Assembly (NCBI GenBank): GCA_964531025.1 | Contig: CAZHDY010000001.1 | Coordinates: forward strand, 1,054,001-1,118,000 | DNA from: CALMEC01 sp964531025 | Lineage (GTDB): Bacteria; Actinomycetota; Thermoleophilia; Miltoncostaeales; Miltoncostaeaceae | Direction: 5' to 3' | Length of the DNA: 64,000 bases | Shown: piece after piece, positions 26,220 to 33,208 of the stretch | Numbering within the stretch: position 1 is the first letter of the stretch | How the letters are laid out: each line of letters opens with the position of its first letter | Notes under the pieces: generated by a model | Seen by the model: only the letters and a program-made list of their open reading frames with translations | Told to the model about the DNA's origin: nothing | The model's database searches: none | Program-made: the position numbers and the translations under genes

Positions 26220-27310
26220 TGCAGCATCGTCCAGCCCCCGACGAGATCGATCCCCTCACCGCGCAGACACTGGACCGAATGGTGCGCGATCACCCGTGGG
26301 CCGGCGACTGGCACCGGGTCCGGGAGCGTGCCCAGCGATCACGACGCGCAGGCCGCCGCCTGCCGTTTCTCATTACCGCGGTCGCGGGTGCCCTCCTGGT
26401 CGTCCTGGTCATGGTGCTCTCGGTCCGAAGCGACACGCACACTGTCGCTGACGACAGATGGACGGACCCGATCAACGGGATCAGCATCGACGTGGAGGCG
26501 CCCTTCCGGCGCGCGTCCTTGGCCCTCGCGCCCGCCTCCCACGAGATCCTGTCGCTCAGCACCGGCCCGCTCCTGATCGGATCGCCGACCGACACGTTGC
26601 CCGTGCCGGCCATCGAGGCGATCGGTGACCGGGGAATGCTCATCACGATCTTCGAGCTCGAACCCCCGGAGGACCGCCCCCCGCTCCCCAATGAGGTAAC
26701 CCCCGCCATCGGATATGCGGATCGGCCGGAGTCCTTCGACCTCGCCACGCTCGATGCGCGACGCGCCCCGTGGATCGACACGAGAGAACTCACGGCCGCC
26801 AACCCCGGATTACGAACCTGGGCGATTCCATTCGTCGACCACGGCCGACGGCTGTTCGCCTTCGTCGGCGCGGGGTCCGAGGTGACTCCGGCCCAGCTGG
26901 ATCAGGCAAGCAAACTGCTCAACAGCCTGAGCGTCAGCCCTCGGCCGGTCGGCTACCCGGTTCCCAACGAGATTCGCAACGCAACGAGCCCCGGCAGAGT
27001 CAGATATATCGGCACCACCGACGGGCGCCCGGCCTATGTGGGCGTCACCCGGGATGGATCGACCACCTGCGTCCTCATCGATGGCCTCACGCTGAGTTGC
27101 GCGGGACGCGAGGTCATGGACGAACGCGGTGTTGCGGCCATCGACCGGGATGCCGATGGGTCGTGGTTCGGGGTGGTCGTTCCCCCGTCTGTGGGCCCCG
27201 TCACAGCCAACGGCGTGACCATCGGCGACGGGCCACAGCCGATCCTGATCCCTGGTGTCAAAGGCGATTCGCTCGTCATCCGTCAGGGAGACACAACGCT
27301 CGTCAACTGA
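26219..27310 (+). CDS. Membrane-anchored partner of the ECF sigma factor
   Basis: 363 residues. The cytoplasmic N-terminus of about 47 residues (DRMVRDHPWAGDWHRVRERA) resembles short anti-sigma-type N-termini of actinobacterial sigma partners. One membrane helix (about 48-68) is followed by a 290-residue extracytoplasmic domain without cysteine motifs of the ZAS type. Translational coupling to the sigma gene supports an anti-sigma or sensor role; no family is recognised for the outer domain. Confidence 0.65.
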   Translation: MQHRPAPDEIDPLTAQTLDRMVRDHPWAGDWHRVRERAQRSRRAGRRLPFLITAVAGALLVVLVMVLSVRSDTHTVADDRWTDPINGISIDVEAPFRRASLALAPASHEILSLSTGPLLIGSPTDTLPVPAIEAIGDRGMLITIFELEPPEDRPPLPNEVTPAIGYADRPESFDLATLDARRAPWIDTRELTAANPGLRTWAIPFVDHGRRLFAFVGAGSEVTPAQLDQASKLLNSLSVSPRPVGYPVPNEIRNATSPGRVRYIGTTDGRPAYVGVTRDGSTTCVLIDGLTLSCAGREVMDERGVAAIDRDADGSWFGVVVPPSVGPVTANGVTIGDGPQPILIPGVKGDSLVIRQGDTTLVN

Positions 27311-27317
27311 TGGCTTG

Positions 27318-28094
27318 CTATCCGCGGGCAACGGCGGCCGTCAGGTACCTCGGCCAGGTGCTCACCTCGTCGCCGTTGTGTGCGACCACCAGCTCGGCGT
27401 TGGGCAACAGGTCGACCAGCGTCTCGGCGGTCGACAGCGGGTGGGCGGGATCCTCGACCCAGGCGAGCACGGTGACCGGAACCTCGATCGCGGCGATCCG
27501 CTCGGGCTCCGGTAGATCGCTGAGAGCGGCGCCGCGGAACACCGCAGGAAGGATGCGCTCCGCCACCTCCGGCCAGGGCTCGGGGTGTCCAACGGTCGCG
27601 GGCGGTCGGGGGCCCTTGGCATTCGCTCGCACCCACGCACCGAGACCATGCTCCTCGATGAACCTCGCCGTCCTCTCGTACTCCTCGGCCTGGGCGACGC
27701 GCGTCTCCCACGCGGTGGGCGGCAGCAGCAGTGTCAGCCCGGAGAATCGGTCGGGTTCGCGGACGGCCGCATGAAGCAGCGTGCCGGTGCCCATCGACGG
27801 CCCGACACCGTGCACCCGCTCACCGGGGAAGTAGCTGTCGAGCAGGTAGAGCAGGTCGCCCGCAAGGGCGTGCCAGGCGTAGTCGGAGGCGACGGCCTCT
27901 CCCGACGAGTGCCCATGCCCGCGCGCGTCGTACCGGAGCAGACGGGTTCCGCTGAGGCCGCGCCCGAGGTCGAGGTCAAGCAGGCGATCCCGATAACGGC
28001 TGGAGGTGAGGCCGTGCAGCTGTACGACGGGGTGGCCACCCTCGTCGGACAGATCGGCCTCAATTGCTGCTCGTGGAATGTAGAACGTGGACAC
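27318..28094 (-). CDS. Alpha/beta hydrolase
   Basis: 258 residues. VVQLHGLTSSRYRDR contains the oxyanion-hole HG, RYDARGHGHSSG is the conserved strand-5 region, and HGVGPSMGTGTLLHAA holds the nucleophile Ser in GPSMG. The C-terminal VVAHNGDEVSTWP probably supplies the catalytic His. The GTG at 28094 with GGGGAGGAA upstream is chosen; the in-frame upstream extension is not protein-like. The esterase or lipase-like substrate is unknown. It is divergent from the condensation-domain gene, so the two may share a promoter region. Confidence 0.85.
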   Translation of the reverse strand: MSTFYIPRAAIEADLSDEGGHPVVQLHGLTSSRYRDRLLDLDLGRGLSGTRLLRYDARGHGHSSGEAVASDYAWHALAGDLLYLLDSYFPGERVHGVGPSMGTGTLLHAAVREPDRFSGLTLLLPPTAWETRVAQAEEYERTARFIEEHGLGAWVRANAKGPRPPATVGHPEPWPEVAERILPAVFRGAALSDLPEPERIAAIEVPVTVLAWVEDPAHPLSTAETLVDLLPNAELVVAHNGDEVSTWPRYLTAAVARG

Positions 28095-28229
28095 CTGACG
28101 ATTCCTCCCCGCGCAGAGACTAGGTTGCGAAGAGGCACGCGGCGTGTGTCCCTGAGTCAGAAGATCCCCGCGGCCGGGCTCGCCATACCCACAAAGAGTT
28201 CCCGGCCCGAAGGGCACTAGGGTCCCGCC

Positions 28230-29528
28230 ATGCGGCTCACCAATGTTGCGCACCTACGTCTGCCGTTCGGCCGGCTCATGGGCTACGACGTCTCCGTGTC
28301 GCGGCCGGGAGACCCCCTGCCCATCTCGTTCGACCAACGACGGCACGTCAGCGTGGGCGATCGCGCGGGGTCGTGGATGGCGCTGTCGTTCAAGCTGCGC
28401 GAGAACGTGCCGCGCGAGCACCTGGAGCGCGCATGGCTGAGCGTCATCGCCTGCCACGGCACGCTGCGCTCGGTCTTCGTGCGCGGCGATGGAATCACAA
28501 GCCCGATCGGCGAGATTGAGCTGCGCGAGGTCCAGGTGTCGCGGGGCGCATGGGTGGAACACCCGATCGCGCCAGGGCAGGCCGTGAATGACGCGGTCCG
28601 CGAGGTTCTTGATCGCTACTGCTCGCCTTTCGATCGTCCCTCGCACCGCATGTGTGTTCTGGAGACCGCCGACGGGCCGACAATCGTGTTCGGCGCCGAC
28701 CACTCACACGTGGACCTGTGGTCGATGCTGGTGATCGCGCGGGACTTCCTCGCATCTCTCGCGGCGGTCACTGCGGGACGCGACCCCGAGCTGTCACCCG
28801 CCCCCGCCTTCGCCGAGCACACGCTGGAACTGCAACGCCGCCCGGAGGCGCCCGACGAGGTCCGCCGGCGCTGGGCCGAGATCATGGAGGCGGGCGACGG
28901 CGTCATGCCGGACTTCCCGTTGCCGCTCGGCGAGCCTGGGCCACAGGCCGAGCGCGTCGAGGTGCGCGACGTCTTCAACGTCGAGAGCAGCGCGAGGTTC
29001 GAGGCCGCGGCGCGCGCGGCCGAGGTGTCGACGCTCGCGCTCGCCGTCTCGGCGATGACTGCAGTCACACAGGAGCTGGCCGGCGCCCCACTACGGGCGA
29101 TCTTCCCGGTGCACAGCCGCTACGAGACCACCTGGCACAACTCGGTGGGCTGGTTCATCACCAACTCGGTCCTGGAGTCAGCCGATCCGGATCCCGCGGC
29201 CTGCGCCTCGGCGGTGAAGGAGGCCGTTCGCCTGGGATCGTGGCCTCTCGCGCCGCTCCTTGCCCCCTGGGGCGGCATGCCCGAGTCCCCCGGGATGTTC
29301 GCGATCTCATGGCTGGATCTGCGACGGCTCCCGGTGCGCATCAACGCCGTCGAGCTCGAGGCGCAGTACGTGGGAGCCACGATCCGGACCGACGGCGTGA
29401 TGCTGTGGTTCGTGCTTGACGAGCAGGGTCTGCACCTGCGCTGCCGCTACCCGGACACACTCGAAGCCCGTCGCAGTGTGGGTGGCTGGCTGGACGCGCT
29501 GGTCGCGCGTATGCGCGCGGCAACCTGA
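28230..29528 (+). CDS. Stand-alone condensation-domain (acyltransferase-like) protein
   Basis: 432 residues, about one NRPS condensation domain. The N-terminal half has LRENVPREHLERAWLSVIACHGTLRSVF, typical of the first lobe. The active-site region reads GADHSHVDLWS: His158 and Asp162 keep the HxxxD spacing, while the first His of HHxxxDG is Asp157 and the Gly is Leu. A later SVGWFITNSVL matches the family's floor-loop region. No adenylation or carrier protein is nearby, so it may be a PapA5-like acyltransferase that uses free or CoA-linked acyl groups. Fold is likely; chemistry is inferred. Confidence 0.78.
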   Translation: MRLTNVAHLRLPFGRLMGYDVSVSRPGDPLPISFDQRRHVSVGDRAGSWMALSFKLRENVPREHLERAWLSVIACHGTLRSVFVRGDGITSPIGEIELREVQVSRGAWVEHPIAPGQAVNDAVREVLDRYCSPFDRPSHRMCVLETADGPTIVFGADHSHVDLWSMLVIARDFLASLAAVTAGRDPELSPAPAFAEHTLELQRRPEAPDEVRRRWAEIMEAGDGVMPDFPLPLGEPGPQAERVEVRDVFNVESSARFEAAARAAEVSTLALAVSAMTAVTQELAGAPLRAIFPVHSRYETTWHNSVGWFITNSVLESADPDPAACASAVKEAVRLGSWPLAPLLAPWGGMPESPGMFAISWLDLRRLPVRINAVELEAQYVGATIRTDGVMLWFVLDEQGLHLRCRYPDTLEARRSVGGWLDALVARMRAAT

Positions 29529-29625
29529 CGCTCTTCCACCTGGGCAACCACGCACGTCATCTGGACCGACTCATATTCGCTGGGATCGACACCGACGACC
29601 CGAGCCGGAACCGCTACAGAAAGGG

Positions 29626-30897
29626 TCAGTCGGTCTCGCGGGGCACGATCACCGCGGGGGCACCGTATCCGTGCAGCACGTCGGGCACGGCGATCGAGCC
29701 GTCCTCGCGCTGGTGCGTCTCGAGGATGGCGATCATGGTGCGGCCGAGCGCGGAGGCGGTGCCGTTCAGCGTGTGCACCGGGACCGTGTTCTTACCATCA
29801 CGGAAACGCGCGCGAAGACGGCGAGCTTGGTAGTCGGTGCAGTTGGAGCCCGACGTGACCTCGCGGTAGCGGCCCTGACCGGCCATCCACGCCTCACAGT
29901 CGAACTTGCGTGCTGCGGACGCCCCAAGGTCGCCGACGGCGATGTCAATGACGCGGTACGAGAGCTGGAAGGCCTGAAGGAGGCGCTCCTGGAGCGACAG
30001 GATGAACTCGTGCTCCTCGGACGACCGGTCCGGGTGGCAGAACGAGAACATCTCGATCTTGTCGAACTGATGCACGCGGAACATGCCGCGCGTGTCCTTG
30101 CCCGCGGCGCCCGCCTCGCGACGGAAGCACGACGACACGCCGACGTACCGCAAGGGGAGGTCGTCGACGTCGAGGATCTCGTCCTGATGGAGTGCGGCCA
30201 GCGGAACCTCGGAGGTCCCGACGAGATACAGGTCGTCGTCCGCGGTCTCGTAGATGGAGGCACGGTCGGTCGGGAAGAACCCGGTGCCGTACATGGCCTC
30301 CTCGCGGACGAGCACCGGCGGGATGACGGGCGTGAAACCCTCGCTCTCCAGCGTGTCCACGACATAGGCCACGATCGCCATCTGCAGACGGACCATGGGA
30401 CCGAGGAGGTAGACGAAGCGGGCACCCGACGTGCGAGCGGCGCGCTCGAGGTCGATGCCTCCGGACATGGTTCCCAAGTCGACGTGATCACGCGGCGTGA
30501 AGCCGAACTCGGGGATGCCGCCCACGGTGCGGACCTCGACGAAGTCCTCCTCGCCCCCGTCGGGCGCGGCGTCCTCCGCCAGGTTGGGCAGCCCCAGCAG
30601 GATGCCGTCGCGTTCCTCCTCGGCGGCGCGCAGGGCGTCCTCGTCGGCCTTCAGCCGTTCGCCGAGCTCGCGCGCAGCGGCCTCGGCCGGACCGGAGTCC
30701 TCGCCGGCCTTCTTGGCGGCGCCGATGGCCTTGGCGGCCTTGGTGCGCTCGGCACGGGTCGTCTCGACCGTTGTGCGCAGCGCGCGGGCACGCTCGTCAA
30801 GAACGAGAAGCTCGTCGAGTCCCGCCTCCGCGCCCCGTCGGGTGAGGCCCGTCCGGATGCGGTCGGTCTCCGCCCGTATCAGACGTAGATCGAGCAG
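29626..30897 (-). CDS. serS: Seryl-tRNA synthetase, apparent CTG start
   Basis: Charges all serine tRNAs, four of which lie in this window. Length is 423 residues from the proposed start. The N-terminal coiled-coil arm spans about 1-110. Class II motif 2 includes FRREAGAAGKDTRG and motif 3 is NGTASALGRTMIAILETHQ. SerRS proteins nearly always start M-L-D-L-R-L-I-R; here that position reads CTG-CTC-GAT-CTA, and no ATG, GTG or TTG occurs nearby in frame downstream. Upstream, a GTG at 30951 would add 18 non-conserved residues overlapping the STAS gene. The CTG lies 7 nt after the STAS stop, so coupled re-initiation on CTG is likely. Confidence 0.93.
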   Translation of the reverse strand: MLDLRLIRAETDRIRTGLTRRGAEAGLDELLVLDERARALRTTVETTRAERTKAAKAIGAAKKAGEDSGPAEAAARELGERLKADEDALRAAEEERDGILLGLPNLAEDAAPDGGEEDFVEVRTVGGIPEFGFTPRDHVDLGTMSGGIDLERAARTSGARFVYLLGPMVRLQMAIVAYVVDTLESEGFTPVIPPVLVREEAMYGTGFFPTDRASIYETADDDLYLVGTSEVPLAALHQDEILDVDDLPLRYVGVSSCFRREAGAAGKDTRGMFRVHQFDKIEMFSFCHPDRSSEEHEFILSLQERLLQAFQLSYRVIDIAVGDLGASAARKFDCEAWMAGQGRYREVTSGSNCTDYQARRLRARFRDGKNTVPVHTLNGTASALGRTMIAILETHQREDGSIAVPDVLHGYGAPAVIVPRETD

Positions 30898-30904
30898 TTT
30901 TCGG

Positions 30905-31267
30905 CTACGCGGTGGGAGAGGTCGCGGCCTCGGCGAGTGCAGCGCGTACACCCTCGAGGTCGTCGCCGAACACGAATGCACGACGCAGACCCGTGATCTC
31001 GAACACACGCCTCAGATGCCGCTGCGGACAGACGACACCGAGAACGCCACCGGCAGCACGCGCCCGATTCAGCAGGCTGACCAGCGCTCCGAGCCCGGAC
31101 GAGTCGAGCAGGCTGACATCGGCGAGATCGACCACCGTCTGAACCTCAGCGGGATCGATCTGATCCGACTCCTGGCGGAACGCGCCGACCGTGTAGATGT
31201 CGAGTTCCCCTTCGAGGTGGAGCACGACCATCTCAGCTGCGTTGCGACGAGTGACTGTAAGACCCAT
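30905..31267 (-). CDS. STAS-domain anti-anti-sigma factor
   Basis: 120 residues of the SpoIIAA type. LHLEGELDIYTVGAF is the first conserved block, and VSLLDSSGLGALVSLLNRA contains the phosphorylatable Ser (56 or 57). In known systems a serine kinase inactivates it and a SpoIIE-type phosphatase reactivates it. A SpoIIE-type phosphatase occurs 2 kb away (33201), but no anti-sigma kinase is seen in the window. The gene is directly upstream of serS on the same strand. Confidence 0.9.
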   Translation of the reverse strand: MGLTVTRRNAAEMVVLHLEGELDIYTVGAFRQESDQIDPAEVQTVVDLADVSLLDSSGLGALVSLLNRARAAGGVLGVVCPQRHLRRVFEITGLRRAFVFGDDLEGVRAALAEAATSPTA

Positions 31268-31372
31268 GGGTCCACTCTACCGCAACCCTCGTTTCACAAA
31301 CCCGATGCGCGGTACGTGTGCGAGAGGCGCCTGAACGCGATCGCGCAGACGCCCCGTCACGGTCATACGAGG

Positions 31373-32092
31373 TTATTGCAGGCTTGAGACGTACGCGACC
31401 ACGTTGGAGAGGTCGCTGCCGGAGGCGAGGCCACCGGGCATGATGCCGCCGCCGTTGACGACCTGCTTCTCGATCTGCTCAGGTGTCCAGCCGATGCCCT
31501 TGAGCGCGGGGCCGGCGCCGGCGGTCGTGCCCCCGGCCGGGTGGCATCCCTGGCAGGTGGCCTCGAAGAAGGTCTTGCCCGCGGCAACGTCACCGGCCGC
31601 AGGTGTGGGAGTCGGCGCCGGAGCGGAACCGGTGGTCTCGGTGGGCTTGGGAGCGGCGTCCGTCGTGGTCGCGCCACCGCCCGCGGGCGCCTCGGCGGTG
31701 CCGTTGAGGCTCGCGACGTATGCCGTCACGTCCTCCAGGTCCTGGCCGCTCACGATGCCGCCGGGCATCGAGCCACTGCCCTCCTCGATCTGCTTGTGGA
31801 TCTCGGCGGGGTTCTTCTTGCTCTCAGTGAGGTTCGGACCCACACCGGCAGCGGTTCCGCCCGCCGGGTGGCAGCCCTGGCAGTGCTCCTCGAAGATCGC
31901 CTTACCCGGCAGCGCGGCCTCATCGCCGTTGCCACCTGCGCCACCGGTGTCGGTGCCCCGATCCCCGTTCGTGATCGTGATCGCGTCGGTCGGCGTCTTG
32001 GCGGCCTCGGGATCCGCGCCACCGCAGCCCGCGACAAGCACGGCGAGCGTGCCGAGAACCATGGAAGCGATTGCAACCTTCACCGCTCTCAT
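31373..32092 (-). CDS. Diheme cytochrome c-type lipoprotein
   Basis: 239 residues. A lipoprotein signal (LAVLVAGC, lipidated Cys23) anchors it outside the membrane. Two cytochrome c domains each have CQGCH (C71-H75 and C180-H184) and a candidate axial Met in a MPGG loop (M109 and M218). They are joined by a Pro/Thr/Ala-rich linker (about 133-168). The repeats are close copies, suggesting internal duplication. A small electron carrier or terminal-electron-transfer role is expected. The related monoheme gene lies just upstream on the same strand. Confidence 0.9.
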   Translation of the reverse strand: MRAVKVAIASMVLGTLAVLVAGCGGADPEAAKTPTDAITITNGDRGTDTGGAGGNGDEAALPGKAIFEEHCQGCHPAGGTAAGVGPNLTESKKNPAEIHKQIEEGSGSMPGGIVSGQDLEDVTAYVASLNGTAEAPAGGGATTTDAAPKPTETTGSAPAPTPTPAAGDVAAGKTFFEATCQGCHPAGGTTAGAGPALKGIGWTPEQIEKQVVNGGGIMPGGLASGSDLSNVVAYVSSLQ

Positions 32093-32201
32093 ACCGAAAC
32101 CTCCGAGATCAACATGACTCCGACCACTCTACCCTGTTCGCGGACAGGTTCCCGCGACGAACGCGACGAAAAATGTCACCGGCCGGACACTGCGGGAGTC
32201 C

Positions 32202-32591
32202 CTACTGCAGTCCGGCGACATAGGCCGTCACATTGTCCAGATCATCGCCGCTCACCAGATTCGGTGGCATGGCCTGGCGGGGATGCAGGATCTGCTGCCG
32301 GATCCGCTCGGCCGTGAAACCGGCCTCCGCCAGCTTCGGACCCGTGCCCGCCTCCGATCCGCCTGCCGGGTGGCAGGTCTGGCAGGTCTGCTCGAAGACG
32401 GTCCGCCCCGCATCCGCATCACCGGGAACCGTCTCCGTACGCACGGTGGTCGTCTGGATGGTCGGCGTGTTGTCGGTGACCGACACCGGCGGGCTCACCG
32501 CCGGCGGTTCGTCGCCCCCTCCGCAGGCGGCGATGCCCGTGGCGGCGGCGAGCGCGCCCACCGCGATCACCGTTCTGAGCCGTGCCCTCAC
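32202..32591 (-). CDS. Monoheme cytochrome c-type lipoprotein
   Basis: 129 residues with a lipobox ending at Cys23, a Thr/Pro/Val-rich spacer, and one cytochrome c domain with CQTCH (C70-H74) and axial-ligand candidate Met108 (QAMPP). The GTG at 32591 is fixed by GAGGAGG six bases upstream; an upstream in-frame extension of 47 residues is not secretory and is rejected. The domain is very similar to both halves of the diheme lipoprotein 109 nt downstream; the two are probably paralogues and co-transcribed. Confidence 0.88.
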   Translation of the reverse strand: MRARLRTVIAVGALAAATGIAACGGGDEPPAVSPPVSVTDNTPTIQTTTVRTETVPGDADAGRTVFEQTCQTCHPAGGSEAGTGPKLAEAGFTAERIRQQILHPRQAMPPNLVSGDDLDNVTAYVAGLQ

Positions 32592-32704
32592 CTGTGCCTC
32601 CTCATCGATCGCCGTCCCCCCAGATCGGCGAGACCGGTAACAGTACCGCAGCGGATGGCGGAATCCTTCGAGAAGTTCACCCGATGAGGGGTATCCTGTG
32701 AACC

Positions 32705-33208
32705 CTGATTCGCGAATGTTCCGGATACACACCGCAGCTGGGGGACGGCGCGTTCGTCCACGACGCCGCCTGCGTCATCGGACGCGTGCGACTCGGAGCC
32801 CGGGCGTCGGTCTGGCCGAACGCCACCATCCGCGGTGACACGGACTGGATCACGGTCGGCGCGCGGTCCAACGTCCAGGACGGCGTGGTGCTCCACGCCG
32901 ACGAGGGCGTTCCCTGCACCATCGGGGACGACGTCACGATCGGGCATCTGGCGTGCGTTCACGGCTGCCGTGTCGACGCCGGCGTCCTCATCGGCATCGG
33001 CGCCATCATCCTCAATCACGCCCACATCGGATCGGGGTCCATCATCGGGGCGGGGGCACTCATCACCGAGGGGACCGTCATCCCGCCCGGATCACTGGTG
33101 GTGGGTTCACCGGGTCGGGTCATCCGCGAGACGTCCGAGGAGCAGCGCGCCGGGATCCTCGAGAGCGCAGCCCACTACGCCCACATGATCGACGTGCACC
33201 GTGAGTGA
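32705..33208 (+). CDS. Gamma carbonic anhydrase-like (LbH) protein, apparent CTG start
   Basis: Left-handed beta-helix protein of the gamma-CA/YrdA type. LGARASVWPNATIRGD, HADEGVPCTIGDDVTIGH and VHGCRVDAGVLIGIGA show hexapeptide repeats and the three zinc-ligand histidines. The family starts M-I-R and then two repeats before this; here codons 32705-32790 read L-I-R-E-C-S-G-Y-T-P-Q-L-G-D-G-A-F-V and are clearly coding, with CTG where Met is expected and a stop just upstream at 32699. The first normal start, GTG 32786, would remove the first coil. Product is 167 residues. It overlaps the SpoIIE gene by 8 nt. Confidence 0.8.
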   Translation: MIRECSGYTPQLGDGAFVHDAACVIGRVRLGARASVWPNATIRGDTDWITVGARSNVQDGVVLHADEGVPCTIGDDVTIGHLACVHGCRVDAGVLIGIGAIILNHAHIGSGSIIGAGALITEGTVIPPGSLVVGSPGRVIRETSEEQRAGILESAAHYAHMIDVHRE

